Positions 34,251-47,539 of a stretch of 64,000 nucleotides of DNA are shown in pieces. Every line of letters starts with the position of its first letter. Within the stretch, counting starts at the first letter, position 1. The DNA is from Anas platyrhynchos (taxonomy: Eukaryota; Chordata; Aves; Anseriformes; Anatidae): positions 1 to 64,000 of the forward strand of contig NC_092600.1 of the NCBI RefSeq assembly GCF_047663525.1, in the 5' to 3' direction. The notes under the pieces are model-generated. The model saw nothing but the letters and a program-made list of their open reading frames with translations. It was not told where the DNA came from and did not search any database. The position numbers were made by a program, and so were the translations under genes.

Positions 34251-37200
34251 CTAATTTTATAATAAAACAAGTAACTCTCAGTTAACCCACAAGTTCTCAT
34301 GCACAAAGAAATTGCTCTATGGGCTGTAATATTGTTAACTACTACAAGAAATATTCTGAAACACTTTCAGACATTCTGAACATATTCTGAAACAACTTTC
34401 TTTCCATCTCTCTGGAAAGAGCTTTCCTCCTATCTGTGACAAAGGAAAAAAAAAAAAAAGTTGTGATCGTGGGAGTCATTACACAAAGCCACACTCTGTG
34501 AATTCACTACTACAGTTAAGATTATTTTTAGTCAAAAATACCTCGGCAGCAATGCTATCACTGCAAACATAGCGTTGCCAAAAAAAAAAAAAATTCAACT
34601 CAAGATATAGGAGAGGGCGAGCTAAAAGCACAAATAACATGACCGATGGAGGCTGCAACAACCACCTGGTAGATGGTTGTCCATAGCCCTCGGATTTTAT
34701 GGTCGTCTTTCCTGACAAATTAATACTGGAAGAACAGAAAAGATACACCATGTGTCCACAAAAGCCTTCAGGGAGATTACTGAAAGGAAAACCAAACCAA
34801 AAAACTAGAAAGAAGCAAGTGGTGTATACGTCAGTTTTGTTAACAGAGCACCACTAATGTACTAGGAATTTCCACATTCTTCGCCCTCCTCTACCTTGAA
34901 AATGTCACCCAATTCTGTCAGTGTGTTCACCATTTGCATTTATTTATTTTAATTTTCACGTGGACATCCAAGGAAAACATTTTGAGTCCCTGTCATCAAG
35001 GGAGAAGAGGAGAGAAAACAAAAAAGAAAAAAAAAGAGAGAGATGAGGGGGGAAGCAGCACAGCCATTCCTTTCCTTGGTAACGTGAGCAGAAAGCTCAG
35101 GCGCTCAGCATCAACGTGCTTTGAAAGATAAAACACAGAAGAAACTGCACGTTATTTAGTCTCAGCTAAAGAGTCACATGTATTTGTACCGCTCATTTAT
35201 TCATCTGCCAGTGTATTTTGCTACAAACGCTACAGAACATTGAAACCACAAGGTTACTACTACCTTTTGTGACCGACACGATCTTCCTGGGCTGCAGGAA
35301 GTTTATGAGCACGCCTCGATTTCACCCGGAGGTTGCTGCGACTTACCTAGGCAGTCGGGACGGACGGGCTGCTCTTTCTCCTGGGAAACCTGTGACCGCA
35401 GCACGCCACCTGCATCTTCCCTCAGTTTACCCTGTGTGCCACCTTCACTCAGCAACCAACACCACAGGGGTCCTAGCGGCGGGGAGCTGCTTCTGCCCTG
35501 GTGAACCGCAGCACGAGGACATAGCCGGCTGTCAGAACGCAGGGAGAGGAAAACCTCCCAGGTGCAGTCCAACAATCAAGCAGGGTTTAAAATGGGCAGA
35601 AGGTTTTTGAATAGCTACTGCAAGGAGACTTTTTCAGACAGCAAGGAAATGCCGCTGAGCCACAAGGTGCCTGTTCTCAGCATCTCCACTCCTTTCCATT
35701 GGATTTCTATGTAGCCCCAAGGTGGTGATGGGTACATCCACTGGGGTGGCACAATGTAAGAGATAGTTAATAGACAAGGTACACCTGAGCTGCACAGATT
35801 GCATATTCTAGGCAACAAAAAAGGCATAGCTTGGCACCCAGTTTGGATCAACTTGCATATGAGTCTGCTGACACGTGAGTATATGCAACAAGCAGAAAAG
35901 TCATTTACTCCACAGACTCAGTTTCATTTATGTATATGCATACATATACATATGTGTATGTATCTTTCTCTCTCTCTACATATGTATATATAAACAAACG
36001 CTTGGAACTTTATAACCACTTGAGTAACAATCATTAGCTATGCCTATGCTTAAAGCCAGGAGTACGCTTCAGTGATTAAGTGAACACAGAGCCTTACCAG
36101 TGAAATGCTGAAAATGCCCCAAAACCACTGGGGGACTTATGCACGGCATACATCATTTTTGCACAAACGTGCATCTTAATACACAAAGAGGAGGGGCGAG
36201 GCAGACAAAGATTTTAGAGATATGTCAGGACCAGAACAGACACTGGGCAATCGCTCAGATGGGCAAAGCTCAGCTGAAACTCGTACAATCCACCGAGGTA
36301 AGGAGGCTACCTACTCGTCTGCTTAAAATAACCTCTACAAAGAACGCATTACAAAATCAAAAACAAAACCATCATCCAGCAAGGCAAACGTCTGGAGTAC
36401 AAAGGGCTAAAACTGACAGCTGAGGTTTGATTCTTTAGCAATGTCAAAGGTCTTCAGATCCTACCTGACTTCTCGTGGATGGTGGTGTTGCAGCACAGAA
36501 AGGAGGGGATCAGGAAGATTGAAACAGGACAAACGCGGTGCTGAGCTCCTAACGGAGCTGGTGGGATAGCACTGATGAGAGTGAGACAGGCTGTCAGCCT
36601 TCTGCACGAGCTGAAGAAGAGGAGCACAAATGTCACAAGAAGCTGTTTCTTCTCATACTCCATTTAATAAACACAATCCAGGGCATCTTCTCACGGAACA
36701 GATAAAGAGGTAGAGCTAGTGGCTCCAGGGACACTTCAGGATCTTATTTCTTCCTATAGTTAGCTGCTATCCATAAACCCGAACCAGCTAAAATAGAGTT
36801 ATATTAAAAATTCAGTATAATAGCATAAGTATGGGATTTAAAAAACAAAACAAAAACATACATGGAAAAGAGATTAAATTATCTCATTCATTTCCCAATT
36901 TCCCTGCAAACCCTATGCTCAGCTCCTCTTAACTCACTGACCTAACCAAACACAGGGCAGACGCATCAGTTCTTATTATTGTTGGTAAAAATACGACATT
37001 TTCACGCTTGCTGCCAAATATCACCTTTCCAGCACACTTTCCTGCAAGCTATGCTAAGTCCTCCAAATTTTTTAATATATGCTAGAAACTTCGCTGTTTT
37101 ATCTTAATGACTATCTCGGAGGGAGTCACCACCAAGCTGCTATCTTTGATTCTGCTGTCTTCACAAAAACAAATAAAACAGTACTTCAGCAACACCCTGT

Positions 37201-38044
37201 GACAAACTAGGTGACACGCGCATCGACTTCTTACACAAGGAAGGAAAGAATTCGCAGACAACATCCAGAAAGTATTACTTTGTTAGATGTCAAGAGCGGT
37301 GGGGCAGAATGACAATGCTATGCAAGACCATGCCTACACTCCCGGGATCATACACAGTTTGCTAGAATACAAAAATAAAAAAATAAATTCAGATTACTGT
37401 GTGGAACAAGTTCACTCGTTCCATTATTAGTGTGAATGACAACAATATTTTAGTAAGTGTTCTTTTAAACCCATAGAAATTTTCTTATTTATCTTGATTT
37501 GGCTTCATGAAAACTGAAACTTGCAGTGCAAAGATCATTTATAAAAGCTTTAGCAGCTGAGTTTTTTAGGCATGGGTTTGGCCACCTTTCTGGATAATAT
37601 TCGGCTCTCTCTGCCTTCCCCCAACAAGAAAAACAACCTTAAGACCACAAACTGGGACTTCTGGGAGGTGTGAGTCCACTTGTCACCTTACCAGAAACAC
37701 ACTGTTTCTTCACTATGCCACACTTTCTCCATGACTGCATAATAGAGTCTCACTGCTATTACTTATGTCTGTGAGTGTGACAGGCTTCCCCAGACTGGAT
37801 GAAACAAGCATTTCTCGTTGTGATGGACAACAAATCCAAGGATACCTCTCGTCGACTGTGGAGTCCTGCTAGCACTATCACCAGCTTTCACACAACCCCA
37901 CCTAGCTTTTGGGGTCCGCCCCATCTGTCCTTGACGGCGGGAAGTTCTTCCAGAAGCAGACAGACTGTTATTCGTGGAGCTGAGGCCCTGTAAGGCTTTG
38001 ATTTTTTTCTTCCCTCACTCCCCCTCTATTTCCAAGCTTAATCT
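34251..38044. other. Intergenic, no gene seen
   Basis: I looked for the upstream INTS6 exons here and found none. Contents are AT-rich unique sequence, A tracts (34,446 and 34,579) and a CATATA-type microsatellite near 35,935-35,990. Confidence 0.5.
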
Positions 38045-38700
38045 TACAGCCAGCAGCAACCTGCGCCTCCCGGCGCGCACAGCCCGGCCCCGGCCCCGGC
38101 CCGGGGAAAGCCCGGCCGCGCAGCTCGGAGCCCACGTGGCCGCCCGGCACCGCAGAACTACAGCTCCCAGCATGCCTCGGGACGGAGCAGTCCAGCCAAC
38201 CCAGAGGGGCGTCGGCCAACCGCACACAACCGCCGCCGCCTCCCGACGCTCCGCCCCCCTCTGCCGCAGCCCCCCGAAGCCCCGCTCAGTGCAGACCCCG
38301 CCGCACGGCCGTCCGATACGGTCCGATCCGGTCCGGTCCGGTCCGGCGCGGCGCCGCCCCCGCCCAGCACAAAAGCCATTTCCGCAGAAGCAGCCGACCG
38401 CGTGGCGCCTCGACCGCCCGCCGCCTCGCCCCGTCCCGTCCCGGGATGGCACCGACCACCAACTTCGCTGCGGCACCGCGCCTCGGCGTCCCAAGCCGAG
38501 CCCGGCCTGGCCCGACCACTTCCGCCCTCAATGAGGGCAAGCCCTGACGCCACTTCCGCCCTCGGTTCCCAGCCCCGTACAGAGCCGGCCCGGCGCGGCT
38601 CCCGCTGCGGAGAAGGGCGCCGCCATTTCGCCACGGACAGGGGTCCTGCGGCGCCGCCCGGCCCCACCTTCCGCGCATGCGCGGAAGCAGAGCCGCCTAA
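38045..38700. promoter_or_regulatory. CpG island promoter with ZNF143, YY1 and NRF1 motifs
   Basis: A 650-bp CpG-rich island in AT-rich surroundings. It contains ACTACAGCTCCCAGCATGC at 38,158-38,176 (close match to the ZNF143/THAP11 SBS element), GCCGCCAT at 38,619-38,626 (YY1 core on the minus strand), CGCGCATGCGCGG at 38,672-38,684 (NRF1), and several ACTTCCGCC ETS-like words. These are the marks of a housekeeping, possibly bidirectional, promoter. No intact gene begins on either side in this window. The decayed INTS6-like copy lies 3.8 kb away on the minus strand and may once have used it. Confidence 0.7.
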
Positions 38701-38769
38701 AAAAAAGGTAATAAAAAATAATGCCAGCTAAAAAAAAAAGTAATAATAAAAAAACGCCACTCAACAAGG

Positions 38770-39470
38770 GCCCATGATTTTTGTCTTTACTGATTTTGCA
38801 CTGCTCGTCCCATTTTCTTAGCTATCCTCCTTATTTTGGGACAGCGGAGCCTTCCCTTTATCTTCTTAACATACACCCTGCTGCTATGCTACTGCGAAAA
38901 ACACCTTCTGTTGCAAAAACACAACTCTGTTTTTCACAACTACTCTCCCCTCTTCTTTTCATACTCCTATTGTTTTTTCACCTTTTCGCATCTCCCATCC
39001 TTAAGTTTTTCCAACATTAGGGCACGCTATTTTTCTTTGGACATCTTGGGGCATGACAAATACACAATGCCATTATTATTATAACAACAAATACGTACTA
39101 CACAATTCCTGCATAGCGTACTTGTTTAGCCAAAGTATATATATTCCTACACATACACATTTCTGTAGCACAGCGTCACACATTCCTTGAATTCCCCGAT
39201 GGCTGTCTGGATGTAAAATATTAATATAAAACTAATATTTGCCTTTTCTGATCCACATTTCTTCCACCAGACTTCCTTCAGGTGCTGCAAAGACCTGTAT
39301 AAGACCAAGTGTTCTAAGAGGTACAAAACATTTTTTTTTCTCAGATGCACCCAGATGGTACACACAAACACGCAGATGGAGAATAAAAGCACTATTTGTC
39401 TTATCTAGCTTAATTGGAGAGGGATGTGCATCCCAGGCTCCAAGGTACAGTTAAGGTTATTTAGTATTGC
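38770..39470. other. Intergenic, no gene seen
   Basis: AT-rich sequence between the CpG island and a CR1 fragment; nothing supportable. Confidence 0.5.
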
Positions 39471-39479
39471 TTTGTGCCT

Positions 39480-39965
39480 TTCTCAAATATCAGAAGCTAG
39501 CTTGACTCCTAAAAAACTTCTTGAAGATAGAAGTGACATTTGCTTTCCTCCAGTGTCTGGGCACTTCTAGTCTCCTTGTCAAGAATGGCCTCACAATGCC
39601 ATCTCTCTCAGCACCTGTGGGTACATTCCATCAGGGCCCAAGTGACCAGTTTACTTAAGTATTCCTTGTTTGGATCTTCTTTCAAGAAAAAAAAGTCCTT
39701 GCTCTACATTGCCTCCTGGTCTCTGTCTGGAACCTGGGATTCCTCTCTTGTTGCCACTCTTGTTGGTAAAGATTAAGGCAAAGAAGGTGTTCAGTATTTC
39801 AGCCTTCTCCATTTTCTGTGTCACTTGGTCCCCCATCTCATTCAGCAGTGGGACCCACCTCCCCCCCCCCTTTTTTTTTTGTCTTCCTTTTGTAACCGAT
39901 GAACTTACAGAAGCCCTTCTTGTCTTTAACCTGGCCAAGCACATCCACCTTAGCTAGGAAATAAA
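39480..39965 (-). mobile_element. CR1 LINE, internal ORF2 fragment
   Basis: The minus-strand translation contains GPLLNE-like and EKAEILNTFFALIFTNKSG segments, characteristic of the CR1 ORF2 region at the start of the reverse transcriptase, with frameshifts and simple-sequence insertions. Neither end of the element is present. Confidence 0.7.
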
Positions 39966-42501
39966 ACAGCTTACTACCCATTGAAAATTTAGACAGGAAT
40001 TTTGAAGAAGGAAAAAACTCAAAATTAAAAATAGTAAATATACATACATATTAATCCAAGAGCCTTAGTCTCAGTTTCCTAAAGTAAAGCAGTAAAGTGA
40101 AGGAACCCTAACTGCGTAACTAGATATGACAGTATTCATGCTCAAGACTAGGGATACAGTTACAAGGTCACCTAAGAATTGTTAACATAGATATTTCCTA
40201 ATAAGAACATCCAAGTTGCTTTTGTTTCTAAACATAAGGTGGCAGCATAGGGACACTAGTATCTGAAGCCTATTAGCATCACCACAAAGAAAGCTGAACA
40301 CCTGTTAGACAACTGCTCTCTCTAAAGCTGAGAAATTATATCAAGAAATCTCTAAAGCTTGTACAAAAGAACTTTGAGCATAATTCTTTCATCTAATACC
40401 ACTTGACTAAGCCTATTTTCAAGAGCAACCATAAGCTACCATCTTCCTAGAGGAAAAACACAAAATCCCTGCCACTTCCTCTCCTGCCACAGCAAAATGG
40501 GAAAGAGATGTGGCGTTTACTTTCCAGTCATTGCAGATACCCAGACTTTCAAGTCCATGAAGTGATGGCACACATTAGTATAACTTTCCTTCTTCTCTGC
40601 TTAGAATCACAATACTCCCTGCTACAGGAGGCATAAAAAATATGACTTCTTCTGTCTAGCATTCCTTCTTCAGAAAATGAAGGATTTTCCCTGCTTCTGA
40701 GCATGTCTCCTTCAGACAGAAGGAGTTTCTAAAACCCAGCTTGCAATAACACTGTGTATTTCTAATGGAACCTATATACACTTACACTATGCCGAATTCT
40801 GCTTAAGCAAAAGAACATTATCAGGTAGATCCAGATGCATAACAGCAAAATAGTAAGATCTGTAGCTAGCTAAAAGAAGGAGACATTCAGTATTAAATAC
40901 TTTTTCTTATTTACTTTACTCATTCTGGGTAGAACTAGTTTTGTGATCAGCCCTCTTCTCTGTAGCATATTCTTTCTTAAGCACTATTTTATAAACCACC
41001 CACTTTCTCTAAGACTTATGGGAAAAACCTTAGCTATGTTGACAAACTTCCATTATCATAGCTTAATAATCTAAATGACTATGATGCAAGACAGACAGAT
41101 GCATGTGCAACAGCAAAATGATTTATTACGACTCTCAATATTATCCCCATCACCATTAGCTGGCAGAGGGATCCCCAATCTATTGTACCAAGAGCTGTTG
41201 GATTACAAACCCCAGGGGCACTAAACACAGACAGTGCAGGTTTCCCAGGAAAAAAGTCTGTGTCTTGAGGCCAAGGAACTCAGGAAGACTCTTCAGTGAC
41301 ACCTTCAGTGTCAACTTGAGCTGGCAACACCTGTGCTGTGAAAAAGGGAAAAGTCCGCAGACAAAAAAATGCAAGGCTCATGACAGGGAACAGTTCTGGG
41401 GCAGATCCTCCTCGGAAGGTAAAGGCTTTGTCACTGAGGATTACACCTGAGGATGAATGCTATCCTAAGGGAGATTTAGGCTCTAGTGATTTGCAACGTG
41501 TTTATCAGCAATGTGACTCCCTAGGATTATGACTTGCCAACCAAGTGCAGGAAATAGGAACCAAGGAAGAGTTGGGCAGACTTTCTAGAAGTGCAAGGAA
41601 AGATGCACAGGGTACATCTATGGTGATATGAAGGACACAGAGAAGAAAAAAAAAGTCTTTAGAAAGGAAGCTTGCACTTAAAAAAAAATGTCAGGGGTGA
41701 CTTAGTCTTCAATTTTTTATTTAGACCAAAGCTTCCATGACAGTTTTATTTTTTTTAATGTTCCCACTGCCACACAAAGGAACACTGAGGCAGAGTGACC
41801 ATGCATAGCTAGAAAAAATGGTACAAGGTAGAAGGATTGAAAATCACTAGAAACTACAGGCATCTTTAAAAATAGAAAGATCCTATACCATAGGGATACC
41901 CTTTATAATAGACCACATGCAATGAAACTGCTGATGTTTAATTTTTTATTTTTTTAAAAAAGACAAATTTAACCTAAAAATTGCAGAAAAAACAACAACC
42001 CCATGGTCTGGGGTAATGTGTACCACAAGGATAAAGATGTAAAGCCTTTACATTTTCCTAAGTAAAGCACAGAACTGCATTCAGAGCACAAGAACAGTTT
42101 AACAGACCCCTCCAAACAAACAAACAAACAACGCATCTACTACAGTGGGTCATAGCTCAAAAAAGAGTTAAACTTCCTTACCTTTACATAAAGACAAAGT
42201 AATGGTGCAGCTAAAAAAGTAAAAATTTTTTCTATTGACAGGAATACATTTAAAGATGTCACATCAGATATCGTGTTTTATCACCTGTTAGGAAGGGCTG
42301 AGAACAGATCAAAAATAAATATTTGGATTATGGTTTGAAGGAATGATATCTTTTCGGAAGCGGAAGTTATGCTGAAAAGCATGAAATGGAAGCAGATGCA
42401 GTCACAAACTGTCATAATAAAACACAATAAAGCAGTCCAGAAATACAGCCTGGGGAAAACAACTTGCAGACAGCAAAAGAACTGAAACTCCTTTTTCTCA
42501 G
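39966..42501. other. Intergenic, no gene seen
   Basis: AT-rich sequence with A and T tracts; no supported coding or RNA gene. Confidence 0.5.
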
Positions 42502-43065
42502 TGTTGTGGTTTAACCCGGCCGGCAGCTAAGCACCACACATCAGTTCACTCACCCTCCCCCCGCCATGTCTGGGATGGGGGAGAGAAACAGGAAAATGAA
42601 GCCTGTTGGTTGAGGTAACGACAGTTTATTAAGAAAGGAAAATAATAATAATAATTAATAATAATAATAGTACTACTAATAATGTCTACAAACAAGTGAT
42701 GCACAATGCAATTGCTCACCACCTGCTGACCGATGCCCAGCCTAACCCCAAGCAGCTGCCCCCCCGTCCCGGCTAGCCACCCCTGTATATTGTTCAGCAT
42801 GACCCCAGATGGGATGGAATACCCCTTTGGCCAGTTTGGGTCAGCTGTCCTGGGTCTGTTCCCTCCCAGCTCCTACTGCACCCCCAGCCTGCCTGCTGGC
42901 AGGACAGAGCGAGAAGCTGAGACGTCCTTGGCTTGGTGTAAGCGCTGCTCTGCAACAATTAAAACATCGGGGTGTTATCAGCACTCTTCTTGTCCTAAGC
43001 CAAAACATAGCACCCTACCAGCTGCTAGGAGGAAAATTAACTCTATACTAGCTGAAACCAGGACA
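42502..43065 (-). mobile_element. Solo LTR of an avian ERVL-like retrovirus (proximal)
   Basis: 564 bp with TG..CA ends, flanked by perfect 5-bp direct repeats CTCAG (42,497-42,501 and 43,066-43,070). The 5-bp duplication fits class III (ERVL-type) integration. Sense is minus: it begins TGTCCTGGTTTCAGCT and has a polyadenylation signal AATAAA at about 42,630 followed by the R/U5-like part ending GGTTAAACCACAACA. An (AAT)n run lies inside at 42,641-42,668. Internal genes were lost by LTR-LTR recombination. Confidence 0.88.
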
Positions 43066-43070
43066 CTCAG

Positions 43071-43839
43071 CCATATCAGGAACTGTGAGACTGTCAGAGA
43101 ATTTGTAAGAGCAGCTGATGTTTAAAACAAAAGAAGGGCACCAAAAAAGTTATTTTTGTACTCATTTTATTTCAGACAAACTTGGAAAAGTTCCTGTGCC
43201 AAAAAATTACCTTTAAAATATTCTGTAATACAACTCCCATATACCAAAGTTTCTGTAGGATAATTACAGAAGGGATTAAGTCAACAGAATAAATAACAAT
43301 AAATCACTAGACCATATGATAACCCCTCAAATGTGCAATTGAAAAAGCATAATAGCTGCGATGTTTTACCTCAGTACTACGGGACTGAAAGTTAACATAC
43401 ATGACAAATTTTTATACATGTTTCAGAAAGCATCAGTCCAACTTCTATTTCCAGGTATGCTAGTAGAAGCAATTCTGAAAGTCAAAATTAGCGTGTATGT
43501 GTGTGACAAATTTACATCTGACAAATGCTTTAGAATTATTTGGAAGAATCAATGGGCATGTGGACATGTGAAATTCACCTGATGTACTGTATCTGGATTT
43601 CCATAAACTGTTCTGTACAGACCTTGCCAAAGGCATGAGATGACAGGAACAGCTCTCCTCCAGAGAAGCAACTTACTAAAAAGCTGAAAGAACAGTAATA
43701 AATGTTCAGTTTCAGTTAGGCAAAAATCACCAACAGAGATCTCTGTCCAGCCTTGAGAAACAATATTTAATGAGTATTTGAAAAAGCCAGATGAATACTG
43801 AGATGGCAGATCTCTGACAATGCTTTTGTTCTGGGCAGT

Positions 43840-43875
<36 letters not shown>

Positions 43876-46800
43876 CTCCTATAGAGTACCTGCAAGAGAT
43901 AACAATGTTGTGGGAACAGACAAGGAAGCTGCAGATGATTTTCAGTGTACGTAATACAACAAACAAACAAGTCAGGGGTTGGGGGTGCAAATTTTTAATA
44001 TTATACATCATATGATGGTCTCCAAGAGAACTGTTATCACCCAAAAAGATCTTAACAATAAGTAAGTCTAAAAGGTCAGCTCACTGCTCAAAAGCCAGAC
44101 ACGACATTTAGAAATATTCAGCAAATAATGAAGAAAAATAGGAGAAAAAAAATATATACCACAATAAACCTACGTTCATCCTGCATCGCAGAATCACATA
44201 ATCAGAGTGGTTGAAGTTAGAAGGCATTTCTGGAGGTCATCTGGTACAAACCCCTGCTCAGGCAGGGAACATTTTGAATACAATGGACAGTGCAGGCCTC
44301 TACTCCTCAGAAACAATGGTACAGAAAACAATGGATGATATTAGGTACAAACCACCTACTGTACAAAACAGATTCTGCTTCTTCAACCACAGAGAGTGCA
44401 AAGAAGAGGAGACAGTTCTGTAGCTGTTGTGGAAATGGTATTATTCACCATCTTCTACAATAAAAGCCTTAATAGCCATCAAATTCAGTTACAAAATAGC
44501 AAGTTTAAACACACACACACACACCTCTCTTCACGCAGCACATGGATACACTAAAATTCACTTTCCCACCAAATATTGTGAACGTTATAATTTTGTCTAG
44601 CTTCACAAATCACATGGACAGAGGTAGATGTGCAAAGACATGGGTTCATGAAAGGTGTTACCCACAGGTCTCAACTGCTGGAAGAGTACTCCAAGACTAC
44701 ATCTTACAATGGACCAGAGACTGGATTCTTTTGATCAAGTACAACAGTCTTCTTAATAAATGGTACCAACATTTGCTTACTTCTTAACTACTGTATTTTA
44801 ATTCAGATGCATTTTTTAACATAATAAATAAATAATAAAAATACAAAATAAAAATCAGCATGTGTTCATTTTATGTCATGATCTCTGGCATGTTAAAACT
44901 ACAGTTGCAACTTCTCAGGTGGCCTGATTTTGTCCACAAAATGCCCTTCTCCTTAGGGCAAAATGCCAGATGTGCAGACAGTTTTTGCCTTTAAATTCAA
45001 TACCTCATTGCTGCTTTCTAGCCTTTTGAATACACATGGAGTCCCTTATAATCCTCAGGCTTATTTACACAAAAAGAATTTAAGAATCATGGCAATGACC
45101 TTTAATCACTAGAACCTTCAGATCAAAATGCTGGTGCTGTGCATTTTCTTAAGATTTGTCAGATTTCCACATATATATAAATATACTTTCATGTCCAGTT
45201 CTCCAGCTAATTAGGTAAGAAATCTCTCTCAATCTATTATGAGAACTACTGCTGACATTTTATTCTAGGAATTTTTTAGCAAGATTTACTCACTGAGCCT
45301 GTCTCTTTACTTCCTTATGCTCCAACATTCTTGAGGTATTCCAAGGACAAATGCAATCAGAACTGTTAGAAGTGCCAGAATTACACTAATTCACTGCAGA
45401 GCATTTGTCTCCCAGAATTTACTCACATTTCTTTCACTGACGCCTAGGTTTTAGTAAGGTACATTAACAGTATCTCGAGGGTTCCCTGAGGCTGCCATAA
45501 CTGCAATTACTATATACACCAAAGTGCCTATATACATATACAGGCACCAAACCTGAAAGCATAGTTCCACTTCATAAACTCAGCTCATAGAATGCCACAC
45601 ATTTGAACACACCAGAGAGCTCAGTGACTTAGTACAAAGCTGGGCACATAAGCTACCTGAGAGCTACCAATATCTGTTTTATCAAAGGAGTACAGCAATT
45701 GGGATAGACACATTTTTGATGTTAATTATGTAACATGTTTTGAAGAATCTCTATAACCATCCCTAATGGAATTTGTTGGATTGAAGAATTGCCCTTGTTA
45801 GATAACAAGTAATGTTCAGTCTGCTTAAGAGTTGTAACTGAGCCTACTTAAGAGTTGTAATTGCATCTTTACAGGAGTCTAAAGGCTTTCAACCTTTTCA
45901 AGATCAAATTAAACCTTTGTCTCCCTGCCCTGATTCTGATGTCTGAAAGCCTATTTGTGATGAGTAGTTTTCTTGCTACAGAGGAATCACAGTAGCCAGG
46001 CTACATGGCTAAATCAGGTCATAGAACTCAGGTCAAACTTACAGAGGACATTGGATAGCAGAACTTATAGCCACTGCCATTTTTAATCATAGTGTCATTG
46101 TGTATCATCATTTGTGTTCAGAGAGACAAAAAGTAGTAAGAAAAGATTACAAAAAAAAAAAAAAAAAAGCACAAATATAAGCCTATTTATTAATTAAAAA
46201 AAAAAAAAGTTCCAGAAGCATGCTTTATTAATTCTTTTTATAGTTAAGGAAATGAAATGTGAATGTTAAGAATAATACTGCCTAACCATCTGTCATTTTC
46301 ATTACAGCAGTGTCAAAGGACAAAATCAAAGCCCAAAGAACACTAGATACTAGGCACATACATTGTCTTCTGTTCTTTAACAGGAGTAAGTTTCTTTAGT
46401 CAAGATCATAAATCATTAGCCTGTAAGTCAAGCCTGTGCTTTCAAAAACGAAGACATTTTGATTATAGCAGAACAACTTAACTATTGAAAAAGTTCTTGT
46501 TCATTTGCTACAGCTCGTATATTATCATCCTAGAGCCTCAGAGTACTTTAAAACATGCAGCCTTCCCTCTAGGTGTAACCAGCACTATGGCTACATGCAG
46601 ATAACATACACATGTAAAAACATGCAACATATAGCTCAAGAATCACATATCTAAACCCTCTTCATAAGTATTTTTTACCTACACACATATAACTTTTGAG
46701 AATTCTGGTCTACTGGGCCACAAATAGAAAACTTTTGAAACAGATACTTATATCAAAAGTCAACCAACATAGCCTTACAGCCCTCAGTTACAGTTCTTCA

Positions 46801-47500
46801 TGAGCCAGCCTTGGACCACTTCACCTGTCTTTAGTCAAACTCAACAGTGGTGAAGGTGTGTTTGTGGGCAGCTCTCCTAAGGGTGCCTTCTGCAGCTCAG
46901 ATCACTTCAGTCCATGGATGTCAGGTTAGGGTCTAAAAAGTTATTTGTCTTGGGGGTTAAGATCTTTCTCAGATCCTCAGTGTTCCAGACATAGACCAGT
47001 GAAAGCTGCTGAGGAAAGAACGGCCCATGATCACATAGCTTTTCACTCCAAAATCTCTTCTTCGAGCTCTCTATTCTTCCTGCTAAGTCTCATCTGTTCT
47101 GTCAGCCAAGGCCCATGGTTAAGAGCAACTCACAGCTGCAACAGAAACAGCTTTAACAATCGTATTTCACCAACAGGGATTCTCTAGTAGCATTCCCAAG
47201 ACACAACAGGGCACGCAGCATATCACAGGAGGGAGTTGGGTTCTTTAAAATTGCCATAGCTGATTTTCTTCCCTTTATTTCTAAAAGGAAATGAATGGAT
47301 CAGTTTTTCTTCTATAAACATTCCAGGGCCGAGTAGTGTAATTAAAGAGCAAACCAACCATGCGGGCAAGGATTGCCTGCATTTCCCCAAGCACAGAGCG
47401 GCTTATGGAAAAGCTCTACAGACGAAAATCTTGGGCAAGCACGGGCACAGGACTCTTCCGTATTCCCCGGGTTAAACTGCATCCTACCTATTTCTGAGGC
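43071..47500. other. Intergenic with minor repeats, no gene seen
   Basis: Contains an (AAT)n microsatellite at 43,841-43,873, (CA)n near 44,511, a CR1 tail near 44,190 and A-rich tracts near 46,150 and 46,197. No supported gene. Confidence 0.5.
44188..44290 (-). mobile_element. CR1 LINE 3' tail fragment
   Basis: CAGAATCACATAATCAGAGT followed by GGTTGAAGTTAGAAGGCATT and GTCATCTGGTACAAACCCCT is a diverged version of the CR1 3' end as seen at 62,778 (CAGAATCACAGAATTTCTAG, GGTTGGAAGAGACCTCAAGA). Confidence 0.75.
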
Positions 47501-47539
47501 GGGCAGGCAGAGCGACTCACTCCCTATTAAAGAAACCGT

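Noticed and set aside
34251-38044. N-terminal VWA-domain exons of the INTS6-like copy
   Set aside because: Scanned the minus strand for the expected N-terminal segments and for the exon preceding DLKPRAF; none found.
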